Positions 1-13,215 are shown, counted from the stretch's first letter. The stretch is DNA of 64,000 bases from Maea johnstoni (GCA_963942565.1 OZ012688.1:22426058-22490057); one strand, 5' to 3'. Translations and numbers: made by a program. The notes: generated from the letters alone by a model not told the origin.

Positions 1-2258
1 CCTCTCATTTCTCTTCCTCTTTTTTGCGATCATTCTCCAACATGTCTCGCTGACATCTTGTCTCCCGCTGTCTCTCTTTGTCCTCCTTTTCGCTATCTTA
101 ACACTCCCCCACCCATTTCGGTCTCTCTCGCGCATATCTTGGAATAAACATGGAAAGGGCAGGCATCATTGTAGACTATGGCTGTGGGCATGAATAAACA
201 TAGTTTAATGCCACCCAATTCATTAAGACTGCAATGGATGCCTTCGAGCTCCAAGTGCCATTTCTCGTTTTAGCTATATCTTATTTAACTTACCACCAAG
301 GAAAAAGTGAAGCTAGGTTTTCGCACACTTTTGATTACCGCTATTAAGCTTTACTCATTAACCATGGGTTAGCATCAGAAATCGTCTACCTAGAAAGCAT
401 TTTTTCCATAAATATGATTTAAGCCGCATCCATATAATACCATCAAAACTACATAAATTTGAAATTTGAGCCCGAGGAGGTTTGGTCGCCTCTTCCTGGC
501 ATAGCATTAAAAGTCATGGATCGTATTAGGCTTCTTATTAATGAGGTACAAAGCTTCGTAGCCTTATAAAGCTTGTTGTACCAACGACCAAAAACTTAAT
601 TTACAACAAGACATAGATACCCCATTTACCAGTAGCATAATCAAAATCTGTTCTCACATATATTATAGATTGAAATCAAATAAATTTGTAAGGGGTTGAT
701 TTATTGTGGAAATACAAGGTTAAATTGTCAATTATCTCACAAAAACAGAATTCAGGGAATGACGGAATTACTAATTCTTATTGATTTCAAGCTTATTTTT
801 GATACTCAAAACTGGAAACTCATTTCATCGACTTTAAGTTTATATTCAACTCATCAAAAAGTTTTCTTCTCAAAAAACTTCGAAAACAGTCATTTCGAGA
901 TAAATTTCTTTGAAACAGGAAAGCCCTTTCCCCTTGACTCTTTGTTATGTGTACTGATACAGGCTATAAGAAATACGAAAAGATAAAAGCACAGACATAG
1001 TTAGTGCATATATAAAATCAGCCAATATACATATGGTATTCCTTTATATTTACTAACCTTATGATGGAAGTAATTTTAGATTGTATGAAAAATCTTAAAC
1101 CAATACCAGCAAACATCAGGACTTGAGGTTAACATTAGAAATCAATATATTGTAGAACAGGCAAAATTCGCGAGTGTGATTATTATTTTACAAATACACA
1201 AACTAGTATCGCCCTCGCAAACTTCAATTCAACGATACGGAAAACCAATCAAACTCGTTAACCCAAGGAATTTAGTCATACATGGTATATTAGTAGTATC
1301 CAAATCTTCATTTATATGCAAGCTGACACGCAGTTTACTTTCTCTTCAATATAACCCTTGAAATGGTAAGGGGTTTGATTTTATTATTTCATTTGATTGG
1401 GTTAAAGACCTAAATGAGACAAAAATGTCCCCGAATTTCCTCACTTTCTTGGGTGTTTGGAATACATTAATATCTAATCCTTTGCTGTCCGTGAAAAATT
1501 GTTATGGGTTGCAAAAATCCTTCATTTCCCTAGAAAAAGGGAGATTATTCCTATTAATGTATATAGCTCATAATCCTTTCATATATGAAAGTGGTCATGA
1601 GAAATGTTTAACCTAGACACATTCCAAATATATCCTTACTTTACCCATCAATGCTCGTATTGGACAAAAACTATGACAAATGGTCTGGAATCCTCAAGGC
1701 AAACACAGCCAGGAAAGATTTCTGAAGATGAACTGTTATCAAATCATTAAATTACTCAAAGGAATTTGGTAACACCATTCTAAGGTTGTCAAAAGTGTCA
1801 TGGATTCAGACGTTTATCTTTAAGGGAAACTAAGCATCCATTGGTGAATAATGTCTAGAAGAGTTCTAAGATGATCTTATTTTCTCTTTTAAATGTTGGA
1901 GATCCAAGTTCATTAGAAAAGGTAAAAGGAGGGAAGAAGATATTTTGTAGATGCCTTTAAGAATACATTACATGAGCATAAGCAAATCGGAGAAACAGAC
2001 TATTGGACAATTTGGTTGCGCTAGTTGTTTATGTACGTCAGCATCGGAGGTTTAGAAAAGTGACCTACCACAATAGCTTGTTCTTGGTGTGAACTTACTG
2101 TGCAATAACACTGAATTGTCTTTGATGCACTTGTGATTTTTTATAAAATATACTTTCATCTTCATTTTTGCGAGCATAATAAAATTATAAATGTGCCAAA
2201 TAATGGCATAATTCAATAAACTATGAGAGTGAATGTTTTCATTTACGTTTTATTTCAG
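1..2258. other. Upstream intergenic or intronic sequence of the LRR gene
   Basis: AT-rich sequence without a convincing coding exon. Short open frames at 696-986, 1176-1361 and 1425-1616 have no recognisable domain and look like chance. It should hold the intron, and perhaps the 5' exons, of the LRR gene that starts at 2259, but I could not identify a signal-peptide exon. Confidence 0.5.
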
Positions 2259-4187
2259 AAATTAAAATCACTGGAACTTGCTGAGATCAACATCCTGCGT
2301 CTGGACCCCTCTGCATTCCATGCTGTAAGAGATAGTCTTCAGACATTGATGATTGATAGCTGCAGTCTGAACGAGGTTCCATCTGGCTCCCTTACAGTTC
2401 TTCAATCCCTACAGACATTGCTTCTAGTCAGAATGGACATACAAGAACTAAAGAATGGCAGTTTTAGTGGTTTAAGCAACCTCATCTTACTTGATCTTAC
2501 CAATGATAATATATCACAAATCCAATACAATGCCTTTAAGGGATTGACCAATTTGAGAAGATTGGATTTATCACATAACCCTCTACAAGTTATAACAGGA
2601 TTACACTTTTTAAGCAACTGCAAATATCTGCGTCTGGTAAATGTCTCTATTCGGACACTTCCATTTAAAGCATTTGTGAATAACAGTCTTGTTGACTTAA
2701 TTATTAATTCCAATACCATAGATCATTTATTTCCGGACTTAATGCACAGTAAGGTGACACCGACATTGCCAAGAAACATAAGTAGAAATTGTAGTTCCAT
2801 AAATCAAGGTGATAAACGTTTTCATTTCTTGCGGAACCTTCATATTTCCTACTCTCCTAGCATTGAACTTCTTCCGTATAACCTCCAATGGTTCTCCTCG
2901 TTATCTTATTTATACATGAGAGAAAACAACATGACATATATAAAAGCGGGACTTTTTTCTGGTTTATGTGAATTGATATCCCTTTATTTGGAAGGAAATG
3001 CAATAAGCCATTTGAAGGTTGGAGATTTCACTGGCCTACCAAATCTGCAAAGGTTATACCTCCAAAGAAATCACATAAGAAGCATAGATCAATATACCTT
3101 TTCAACACTTAGTCACCTCAGAACCCTTTGGATAGATTCTAATCTACTGACAGTGGTTGAGAATACCACATTCATTGGTTTGACAAATCTTTATACACTA
3201 ATGCTTGACTATAACAGAATTGTGTCTATAGCGGTTGATGCATTCAGATATATGGGAGGGCTTAGGTCATTAAGTGTATCCTATAATCCATTAGAAACAG
3301 TAAGTCCTGTAATTGGCACTAGGAACGTTTCACAGATTTCGTTAAGTGGCGTCTCTATGGTCACACTTAAGTATACTCATTTTTCAGATTATTCATTATT
3401 GACAACATTAGGAATGCGAAACAATGGACTTGTACACATATTTCCAGATACTTTTATCATGTCCAGCAAAACTCTACCTACATCTACCAACCCTGGTGAA
3501 TTGTGTACACCAGTACATCGATTCCAGTCCAAATTAAGCTCGCTCATTTTCCTAGATTTACGGAAAAACGAAATACATCTTAGAAAACAAAATTTCCAAT
3601 ACCTTCCTGCTCTATCAAACCTGATATTAAGTGAGAATAATATTTCTGTTCTGCCAAAGGGTGCGTTTTGCAATTTGGCTAATCTGAAACTACTTAGTCT
3701 TGATCACAATAGAATCAAACATATAGATACAGGTATTTTCGATCATCTCACCAATCTAAAATATTTGACCTTACACAGTAATCAGATAATAAGAATAGCC
3801 GAGACTGCCTTTCTCACGATGCCACTTCAGACATTGATTAAATTAGAAAACAACCATTTGAAAAGGATCTCTCCTGGCATGCTTCTCAGTCCTGCCCGCA
3901 TGCTGTTTGAAAATAACCCCATTGAGTGTTCTTGTGAAATGATAGGACTAAGGGCGTTAATATTGAAAAAAGTACTAGACAATAAACGTATTGTTTGCAC
4001 GAATAAGAATGGTAGCACCATATCAAATTACACACAGGATTGCAGGGTGGATTCTGGCAAAACTACAAAGAACGATGCAGTTTTGATAAGCGGCGACCTT
4101 TTTGTCCTAGGGGCAGCAGGACTGCTGCTGATTGCATTAGTTGCTTTGTCTTTTGCACGCTACATAAGGAAGAGAAATACATGTTGA
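2259..4187 (+). CDS. Leucine-rich-repeat single-pass membrane protein, last coding exon
   Basis: An open frame of 654 codons from the ATG at 2223 encodes a long run of LRRs (repeated LxxLxLxxN patterns, for example LRRLDLSHNPL and LKLLSLDHNRI). A C-terminal cysteine-capped LRRCT domain follows at about residues 564-607 (NPIECSC, with later cysteines near 592 and 607), then a hydrophobic helix at about 619-645 and a nine-residue basic tail ending RKRNTC. There is no TIR or kinase domain, so it would act as an extracellular binding or adhesion receptor without its own signalling domain. A strong 3' splice site (TTTTATTTCAG) ends at 2258. The reading frame before it lacks a signal peptide and starts in the middle of a repeat, so I start the exon at 2259 in phase 0 and expect an upstream exon with the signal peptide and LRRNT. 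The alternative is that the ATG at 2223 is used, giving an intracellular N terminus. Domain calls are firm; the exact ortholog is unknown. Confidence 0.85.
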   Translation, partial: KLKSLELAEINILRLDPSAFHAVRDSLQTLMIDSCSLNEVPSGSLTVLQSLQTLLLVRMDIQELKNGSFSGLSNLILLDLTNDNISQIQYNAFKGLTNLRRLDLSHNPLQVITGLHFLSNCKYLRLVNVSIRTLPFKAFVNNSLVDLIINSNTIDHLFPDLMHSKVTPTLPRNISRNCSSINQGDKRFHFLRNLHISYSPSIELLPYNLQWFSSLSYLYMRENNMTYIKAGLFSGLCELISLYLEGNAISHLKVGDFTGLPNLQRLYLQRNHIRSIDQYTFSTLSHLRTLWIDSNLLTVVENTTFIGLTNLYTLMLDYNRIVSIAVDAFRYMGGLRSLSVSYNPLETVSPVIGTRNVSQISLSGVSMVTLKYTHFSDYSLLTTLGMRNNGLVHIFPDTFIMSSKTLPTSTNPGELCTPVHRFQSKLSSLIFLDLRKNEIHLRKQNFQYLPALSNLILSENNISVLPKGAFCNLANLKLLSLDHNRIKHIDTGIFDHLTNLKYLTLHSNQIIRIAETAFLTMPLQTLIKLENNHLKRISPGMLLSPARMLFENNPIECSCEMIGLRALILKKVLDNKRIVCTNKNGSTISNYTQDCRVDSGKTTKNDAVLISGDLFVLGAAGLLLIALVALSFARYIRKRNTC

Positions 4188-5410
<1,223 letters not shown>

Positions 5411-5974
5411 CTCATTGTAACTAACCTGTGTTTAGTATGAATCTAACTGTTATAATATATTATTACTCTATTTTCGAAATGTATGGTGTGTGGTTTGTAA
5501 AGATAGGAGTTACAGTCAAAATACATACTAAAACAAATATAAAAGAATTAGAAGATGTTTAGTGCCATTGATGTATGACAAACATTGTAATATTATGAAT
5601 GAACCTGTCGGCCACCATAATTTAAACACTTGTAGAGGTCAAACTTTTATTTTCTCTGGACCTACCACTTCTTCACTTATTGTATCTGGAATTTCAATTT
5701 GTTAATATTCGTTCCGCCCCATTGCAGCATATAGTCGTGACTAGCCGGAGGTTTTGCCAGCTACTCTGGTCTCCTAAACCACTTACAACTGGCAAGTCAC
5801 GATTTAGCCTACAAATTTCCATCGACCGTATCTCTCACATGTGCCATATACCGGTAGAGGGAGGTCATTGATGTACTTGGCTTATTTTTGACATGTTATC
5901 AATTGGTGTTTGTTCAACCAGGCACTGGTAGCTTTCCGGTCGTCTGGTTCAAGAAATAAATGTCTGTACTGTAG

Positions 5975-6545
5975 TAGACTTCTAGCCATAGCTGTCAAAG
6001 CAACATATATGCTTGGAATTTGGTGTGCATTATAATAATCGGAGTCAGTGTTGATTTTAGTGTGGATTTATCTTGTTGGCTGAATGATGCATTACAGTTT
6101 CAGACATGTTGTGTGTAAAGAATAGTGTCAGATTAGAACTAATTCATTAATTATTAGATGATGATGTTATTCATAGACAATATGTATGCCCTGATAATGA
6201 GAATAACAGTTAATAATTATCAATAAGTATAACTTAGCAAACTTCTAGCCATAGCTGTTATATATAGCAAGTTATGTTATATATAGCAAGTAACATATAT
6301 GCTTGCAACTTGGTGAACATTATTAAAATTGGAATCAGTATTGTTTTGAATATGAATTGATCTTGTTGGTTGAATGTAATGTAATGTAATATTTATTGAC
6401 CATATGCTCAGATATGAAACTATTATATGATGTATTGCAATTTTATATTTTTTGTGTGTGTAAAGAATAGTGTCAGGTTAGAGGTAATGCATAATAAGAT
6501 AATGATGCTATTCGTAGACGATGGGTCTCCCCTGATAGCCACATG
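5975..6545. repeat. Diverged tandem duplication, two units
   Basis: The stretch beginning 'cttctagccatagctgt' near 5980 recurs near 6242. Both are followed by an 'acatatatgcttg' block, 'gatcttgttgg' or 'tatcttgttgg', and 'gtgtgtaaagaatagtgtcag'. The second unit contains an extra TATATAGCAAG duplication and a TAATG run. No coding signal was seen. Confidence 0.65.
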
Positions 6546-6759
6546 GCTTGAGCATGGCGCATTGTGCTCACAGTCTCTCGCCAATGTCAAGGGTCTTGGT
6601 TTTTAGTCTAACTCGAGGCAGATGAAAGAGATGACCTCTGTTGGAGGTCTCACCTTGCAAGGGCCAGTAGGTTTTTTGGCTGAATTATCTTGCTATCTTA
6701 AGAGTAGTATATGTGCCCTATTGATGATACGAAAGATGACTTATTTGGCCAAAAGGATA

Positions 6760-6903
6760 ATCATGCAAAAAAACTAATAATGATTGAAATCTTCGCATAT
6801 GGGTACTCATATAAAAGTTCAACGTGAGAGTTTTCCAATAAACACCAACATGACCGGGTTTAAATGGTTTGGATTAAAGTAGCCTCAGGATTGGAAGGGT
6901 TAA
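6760..6903. mobile_element. piggyBac-like MITE (family A), partial
   Basis: Shares 'gggtactcat', 'ccaataaacaccaacatgac' and a terminal GGGTTAA with the full copies at 9354 and 59289; the other end is degraded. Confidence 0.55.
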
Positions 6904-7696
6904 CATTACAAATAAGCCGTTATATCTCAGGATTCTACAAGAAGGGAAACCTATCTCAGCATGCTCATTTAGAGTCTGCTTATTCTCGGGTACAAATAAC
7001 TCTCATCTCTGCCACCAGGGGGCTTAATTAGGCGGTTTATATTTACTGATGCTAGTTCTGCAAATTGTGTGAAATATCTTACTTATTTGTATTAGACATT
7101 TGAGCATCTGAAAACAAATTTGTACTTAGTATTTTCTCTGTTGTAATTATTAAGAAACATGATTAAACATTTGTTGTCATAAAAATTGCGTGTTTGTTAT
7201 ATTTTTTGCTTGTTCATTGGCTACCTTTGTAATGTGTCTTATAGTAGGTTACTCAACTGTATATTTAATTTGAATAGGGACGTAGTATTGTGGTCATCCG
7301 AAAGTATCATAGAACCATTGTATTCGGTGCATCTAAAGAGAATTCGCTTAGAGCGTGTATGCATGTTAGAAAGGAATTCGTGAAATTCCTGGTTGACAGA
7401 TCTCGCAAAAAGGTTATTAATTGTCTTACGATACTCTACTCCGGTGACACCTATTGAGTATTGAACAAACTAAATTGATAATTTTGGGATAAAATTTCTT
7501 TCTTGAATTGCTTCATTTTGCCCTATAATTCCTATATCACATCAAAAGATTTTTCTTTAAACAGAACAGTATTTCAGGCAGTGCCTTACCTTTATTATTA
7601 GCATAGAAAGAAACCAATTTTGGAGAATGAGATGTTTATGACATAATTTTCTTTTCGATGACCTCATGAATTAAAGTTGTATCAGATTCAAGTCAC

Positions 7697-7796
7697 TCCA
7701 AGACGAGTACCCATGTGCCAGGGTTTCAGTATTTTCTCAGGGTTTTGTATCATTTCGTGTAGCCCAAATCAGTCATCAGCAGCATAAGGGTTAAAT
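7697..7796. mobile_element. piggyBac-like MITE (family A), partial
   Basis: Reads '...gagtacccatgtgccagggtt...cagcagcataagggttaa', like the right part of the copy at 44639. The left half is missing. Confidence 0.55.
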
Positions 7797-7951
7797 AACC
7801 TATTCTTGGCACCCTCGGTTTCCGGAGGGAAACCGTGTGTCAAAACCATCCCATAGACAATGTAAGTACACAAAGATAGACGCAGAGGTGGACGACCTCT
7901 GACATGTCACCAGAGTCAAGTGAGACCAGTGCTGGTAGTCCAATGATATCA

Positions 7952-8000
7952 AACCTTACTTTATGCAACGATATCTTATTGTGGATGTTCTGTGTTGCAC
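7952..8000. repeat. Short interspersed hairpin repeat, copy 1
   Basis: Almost the same sequence as at 58641-58711, including a shared core from TGCAACGATATC to GTGTTGCAC with TGCAAC/GTTGCA arms. This copy lacks the outer right arm. Confidence 0.6.
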
Positions 8001-8120
8001 CTAGCACCCTATACAATATCAGAAACCAGTAAAAGGGTGCTAGGGTTTCGGTACTTAACTACAGTGCTCGATGACTAGTTATTCCAAGGGGATTACACCA
8101 CCCCAATGTTACTGGCTGGG

Positions 8121-8360
8121 TTTAAAAGACAATTACACCATGAACGAAACATAGCCCCAAACAGTTTCTTAGGGTATTCTCTGATTAAACCCAAGTATCC
8201 ACCACTGCCAACCTTCTAACAAGAAGTATATCACAGTTTAAACCAATCCTAACACACAAGAAATGGAGGTACTAGGAGCATCCACCTTGGGTTTAAATGT
8301 ATAATACTCTAAGAAACTATTTGGGACTATGTTCTATGCATGGTGTAATTGTCCTTTAAA
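8121..8360. mobile_element. MITE with about 70-bp terminal inverted repeats
   Basis: Left end TTTAAAAGACAATTACACC and right end GGTGTAATTGTCCTTTAAA are inverted copies. The similarity continues inward about 70 bp (AAACAGTTTCTTAG against CTAAGAAACTATTT). Superfamily not assigned; the flanking TTTAAA may be target duplication or part of the repeat. Confidence 0.75.
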
Positions 8361-8404
8361 GAATAGTACCACCTGATTGCAATGTCAAGAAATAGCCTCC
8401 AAGG

Positions 8405-8653
8405 TGTACTTTGGTCTGACCTTGAGCAAGACAGTTTATTCCTTATTGCATCAGTCTACCCAGCTGCAAAATGGGTACCTAGCATAAATAAGGCAGTGCT
8501 TAGAGCGTGTGTGCTATATGCTGCCAGTTGCTCTGGGATATCCCCCGGGGGATTGAAAGGGTTTCTGTGTGTACAGGTCTGCTAGCGGAGGAGGGTCGTG
8601 TGAGCGCTTCGGTGGATACAAGACTATTAACCGAATACCTTTACCTTTATGTA
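8405..8653 (+). mobile_element. SINE, 5'-truncated copy
   Basis: Matches the body and tail of the complete tRNA-headed SINE at 61232-61552: 'cagtctacccagctgcaaaa', 'tgggtacctagcataaataa' and the 3' tail 'accgaatacctttaccttta'. The tRNA-like head is absent, as expected of truncated reverse transcription. Confidence 0.8.
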
Positions 8654-8871
8654 GAACCAAATTAATGACAGGCCGTGATTTACTACCCAAATGCAAATAT
8701 CTTTAAAAACTTTAGGCCACGAATTATATGAGAAATGGTGTACAATATAATACAGCTTCTTTAAAGCCTATTCCAGTATACCCATTAAGCTTGAAAATCG
8801 TCATCCACACTATAGTATCGACACATGACAGACTACACGATAGCCCACAACGCCCATATGCTATGCACAAA

Positions 8872-8967
8872 CTTAGATGAAGAAAAGAAAGGCATAAATA
8901 GTAAGCTTATATAAATAAAATTCTTTTCTTCATCTAAGATAGTAACCTCTAGTAGAGGTTACTATCT
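8872..8967. repeat. Two adjacent perfect hairpins
   Basis: An 18-bp inverted repeat (CTTAGATGAAGAAAAGAA at 8872-8889, its complement at 8921-8938) directly abuts a second one (AGATAGTAACCTCT at 8937-8950, complement at 8954-8967, 3-base loop). They immediately precede and partly overlap the 39-bp tandem array. Confidence 0.85.
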
Positions 8968-9121
8968 TGGACGGGCCTTTTATCTAGCTTGCAATGGTAC
9001 CCGTCTTGGACGGAACTTTTATCTAGCTTGCAATGGTACCCATCTTGGACGGGCCTTTTATCTAGCTTGCAATGGTACCCATCTTGGACGGGCCTTTTAT
9101 CTAGCTTGCAATGGTACCCAT
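8963..9121. repeat. 39-bp tandem repeat, about four copies
   Basis: The unit starts 'atcttggacgggcctttta' and ends 'caatggtaccc'. The first copy is joined to the hairpin at 8937-8967 and one copy has 'ggaactttt' in place of 'gggcctttt'. Confidence 0.9.
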
Positions 9122-9353
9122 CACCTTAAATGCAACATCTTCTATACATATTCTAAGTTAAGTGAAAAACGGGTCCACACGCCAGATTTTGGGATAAACA
9201 ACGCCATCTTCAGAGTGTTTTGGTAAATAATGATCTACACATTATCTAAACCTGCCACTGGCCTGCTAATCTAATCTGTAGATGCTCAAAATGAACAGAT
9301 TTGTTAACTATATTTTCATTATATGAATGAATTCAAATCTGGCCATGAGGGTA

Positions 9354-9567
9354 TTAACCCCTATGCTTTTGGTGGTTAATTTGACCACAACAAAATGATG
9401 CAAAATCCAAAAATGAAATCACTGAAACCGTGGCAAAAGGGTACTCATCTGGGAGTATTCAGTAAGAGCTTTCCAATGAATACCAACATGACTGGCTTTA
9501 GATGGTTTTCAAAAATCTTTAAGTCTTAGTGCTTTAGATGACAGTAACCTTAGCATAGGAAGGGTTA
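9354..9567. mobile_element. piggyBac-like MITE (family A), complete
   Basis: Bounded by TTAACCC and GGGTTAA. The interior shares 'acaaaatgatgcaaaa', 'gtggcaaaagggtactcatc' and 'tttcaaaaatcttta' with the copies at 44639 and 59289. CCC...GGG ends inside TTAA are the piggyBac hallmark. Confidence 0.7.
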
Positions 9568-10079
9568 AGGTAGCACATTGGGTTAATTATTTAATCAGTT
9601 TTTCCTCTATACCGGGGGGGGGGGGGGTAGTGGTAAAAATTGAACAAAAATGCTTAGTGCCCCTACTGCAAACTACTAGTATAATAAGCGACCTTCAGAT
9701 TTCACAGATGTGGAGGGAAGGGTAAATTTTACTCCATGCAAATTTATTTTGGAAGGGCTGTAGAAAACAAGAAAAATGCCCTTTTCTATAGATATGTCAA
9801 ATTTAAAGCAAATCTATTGGTTTGAAGCGATTTAGATTTGATGAAATTCTATAACATTGGGAAAAGGGCCTAAATCATTCCTAATTGTGTGCAAGCCTGT
9901 GGGAGCCTTTTTTAGTGGCAGATCCCTCACGTTTTCCCAGTAATAGCTTAAACATTCACAATTGATTATGAGGAAAGTGTATTTGCTTTAACTGATCTTT
10001 AGCATCTCAAATAACCCTTTGTTCACAAAGTAACCCTTAAAAGAATTTTCAATTGTTTTATTGTTCATAAAAACAAGAT

Positions 10080-10750
10080 ATTTTTCATTTATTCGTTACA
10101 ATTAACGTTATAGACTTCGAAGTTTCTGCATGTAATGCGCATCAAAAGCTGATAAGAAACTGGGGCTCCCTATGCTCGTTGCCCTGCAGGGGTTTATTTA
10201 TGATAAAAAGGTATCAATCTCGGGTCTAGACAAAAGGTATCGGAATAAATACACAGCTTTCATAAAAAACCCGATCATCCAATCCTGTTTACCAATTCGT
10301 AGTTAGCATTATAACAAGAATTACTGGATGATGTTTAGTCAGTGATTAGGATTGCTGTTTAGCCAAGATTGGCATTGTCCCCGGTGGACCCTTGATCAGG
10401 ATGCATCACTCAGTCGGAAGCGCAATTGAAGATGAGGTGGGATGCCGCCCCCCTCTAACCCACCGCATCCTGCTGCGCCTTGAGCACGACTCCCCTGAGA
10501 ATACAAGCAAGTCTGGTCCTCTGCCCAGAGCATTAGATAATACACATTTACTTCCTGTTCGTCGGAGACATGCGCCATTGCGTAAAAATCTAACCTCCCA
10601 AGGTTAGATGGCCACTTCTTACTAAACAAATACAGCAAATGGTGAATTGGGACTTTTGAAATTGACCGATGCACTTTTATATTAATCGATGCACTTCCAA
10701 GATTGATCGATGCACATGCATGCATCGATGCAAACTGGTGTGGATCCGCG
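10080..10750. other. Unassigned non-coding stretch
   Basis: No recognisable gene. The open frame at 10392-10607 has no domain. Sequence near 10655-10740 has three degenerate 'atcgatgca' units. Confidence 0.4.
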
Positions 10751-10754
10751 ACTG

Positions 10755-11002
<248 letters not shown>

Positions 11003-11202
11003 NNNNNNNNNNNNNNNNNNNNNNNNNNNNNNNNNNNNNNNNNNNNNNNNNNNNNNNNNNNNNNNNNNNNNNNNNNNNNNNNNNNNNNNNNNNNNNNNNN
11101 NNNNNNNNNNNNNNNNNNNNNNNNNNNNNNNNNNNNNNNNNNNNNNNNNNNNNNNNNNNNNNNNNNNNNNNNNNNNNNNNNNNNNNNNNNNNNNNNNNNN
11201 NN
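11003..11202. other. Assembly gap, exactly 200 N
   Basis: A round-number run of N inside a TA array. The true length is unknown. Confidence 1.
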
Positions 11203-11787
11203 CGAAAACACTCGGTGGCATTTTCGGGAAATTTAATATCAGTGCAGCCATGTGCAGGACGGGAAATTTAAAAACGGGAAAAAGTCAAAATCATCAATTT
11301 TCGGGAAATAAAAGTCCCGGGAAATATACCCGTTATACAGTATTTATTATCGTAATCAGTTTCACATAGAATACTTTTAAAAAATGTTGATCGATCTTGT
11401 GAAAATTGCTTTTTTCTTCAACTGTTTTCCACAATGTGCTTTTGATAGGTATACAATCATGTAATAATAGAGAATTAAATTCACAAAAATAGTCACTTTA
11501 GCTCCTAGTGACGTGGCTAAAGCCTAGTGTATCAGTGCACTATTTATTAGAGTAATCAGTTTCACATCGCCGCCTCCAATAGCTGATCTGAAATCTATTG
11601 CCACAGGAATCCTCGTTTATTGCCTACGCCGTGGACCTACATAAAACTCGTACTTTGATTTCCATTTCTCGGTGGTTATCTCTCCAGACCATTTTCCGGA
11701 CCTACGCAGTCTGCTGTCAATTGGCACACTGATGAAATGGGGCTGGGCCGTGCTTTGAGTAGCCTAGTACATTCTAACCTTCATTAA
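11203..11787. other. Non-coding stretch with short duplications
   Basis: 'cgggaaat' recurs several times at 11225-11325. A block 'tatttatta...gtaatcagtttcacat' occurs at 11340 and again at 11540. No gene seen. Confidence 0.45.
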
Positions 11788-11870
11788 CCCTAATATGTTG
11801 CTGGTGGCTAATTTAGCCAATACAAAATGATGCAAAAAAGCTGAAAACAACTGAAACCCTGGCACATGGA
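11785..11870. mobile_element. piggyBac-like MITE (family A), truncated at the TA array
   Basis: Starts 'ttaaccctaatatgttgctgg' and ends 'accctggcacatgga' where the TA array begins. This is the left flank of the giant foldback element. Confidence 0.6.
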
Positions 11871-11872
11871 TA

Positions 11873-11962
<90 letters not shown>
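11870..11962. repeat. (TA)n at the left end of the giant element
   Basis: Continuous TA up to the element terminus AAGGGCGTC at 11963. A matching TA array lies outside the right terminus. Confidence 0.95.
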
Positions 11963-11966
<4 letters not shown>

Positions 11967-12120
11967 GCGTCTTTTTTAAAAGAGGAAAATCTTTTTGTAC
12001 TACTTAGGGTCTGAAATCGCAGTTTTCCATCAAAAATATAGTGAGTACGAAAAATCTACAAAATCTGTTACTTTTCTGTGTACTTTTACATTTATTTCGT
12101 CAATATTCATCAAAAACGTT

Positions 12121-12620
12121 TCACGGTCTAGACCGCGCTCTGGCTAAGGGTAAAGATTCCAAGAAGTTTGTTCTGGCACAATCCCCATGGACCTTGCGGT
12201 CTAGACCGCGCTCTGCCAAGAGCCAAGATTCATGTACTTTTCTTGTAGTGACAAACCTGGGACAAGCCCAGTGGAGCTTGCGGTCTAGACCGCGCTCTGC
12301 CAGGAGCCAAAATTCATGCAGTTTCTTGTAGTGACAAACCCGGGACAAAATTTAAGCCCCGTGAGCTTGCGGTCTAGACCGCGCTCTGCCAAGAGCCAAG
12401 ATTCATGTACTTTTCTTGTAGTGACAAACCTGGGACAAGCCCAGTGGAGCTTGCGGTCTAGACCGCGCTCTGTCAGGAGCCAAAATTCATGGAGTTTCTT
12501 GTAGTGACAAACCTGGGACAAAATTTAAGCCCCGTGAGCCTGCGGTCTAGACCGCGCTCTGCCAAGAGCCAAAATTCATGCAGTTTCTTGTAGTGACAAA
12601 CCTGGGACAAGCCCCTGGAT
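12121..12620. repeat. Tandem array of 75-89 bp units with perfect palindrome (left arm)
   Basis: Six units, each with the 14-bp palindrome GCGGTCTAGACCGC or a one-base variant, starting near 12124, 12196, 12280, 12369, 12453 and 12542. Each is followed by 'gctctgccaagagccaa' and 'ttcttgtagtgacaaacc'. Spacing alternates 84 and 89 bp, so two unit types alternate. Confidence 0.93.
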
Positions 12621-12694
12621 TGATATATTTATTTGGATTGTGAGGTAAAGGCCGTCCAAACTAAAAAGTGCAATTCCACAATGCATTTTTGTGA

Positions 12695-12765
12695 ATTTAC
12701 CAGGGGGTAAAGTGTAATACCAGGGGGTAAAGTGCTATACTGGGGGGTAAAATGCTGTACTCTCG
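12695..12765. repeat. 'CAGGGGGTAAAGTG' short tandem repeats (left arm)
   Basis: Three copies of an approximately 20-bp unit, against four in the right arm at 32886-32966. Confidence 0.85.
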
Positions 12766-12769
12766 GTAA

Positions 12770-13215
12770 TTTTCCTAGGAATTCCACCAAAACCAGGTGG
12801 ATTTCATTGGCATACCAACAAAGTGTTACAGTTAGCCATATCCGTTTCCTTGGAATCTCAACAAAAGGTTGTTTTTTTAATTTCCTTGCCATTCCATCAC
12901 GATCTCTTTTAATATATTTCCTTTCACACATGGTCATATTCAACCATATCTGTTTCCTTGGAATTTCAACAAAAGGTGCTGCGATGGAATTCCTTGGCTT
13001 TCCAACAAAATCTGTTGTAATGATTTAAATTTAACCATTTCTGCAATTGATTTTTTTGGATTCCCCCCAAAATATATTGCAGTGTATATCCATGACATTT
13101 TAATTTCAACATGCTTTGATCTTGTACATATATATTTCCTTCGGACTCCAACAAAATGTGCTATAATTAATTTCCTTGGAATTCCAACAAATGCGTTATA
13201 TTGGATCTCAAAGGC
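12770..13215. repeat. Diverged 'TTCCTTGGAATTCCAACAAA' repeats (left arm)
   Basis: About eight irregularly spaced copies of a degenerate 'tttccttggaatttcaacaaa' motif, mirrored at 32370-32880. They form a second repeat domain inside the palindrome domain. Confidence 0.8.

Noticed and set aside
2402-4021. Minus-strand frames inside the LRR exon
   Set aside because: Antisense shadows. The plus strand has an uninterrupted LRR pattern.
12041-12521. Frames such as SLRSRPRSAKSQDS in the palindrome array
   Set aside because: Repeat translation, open on both strands because the unit lacks stops.
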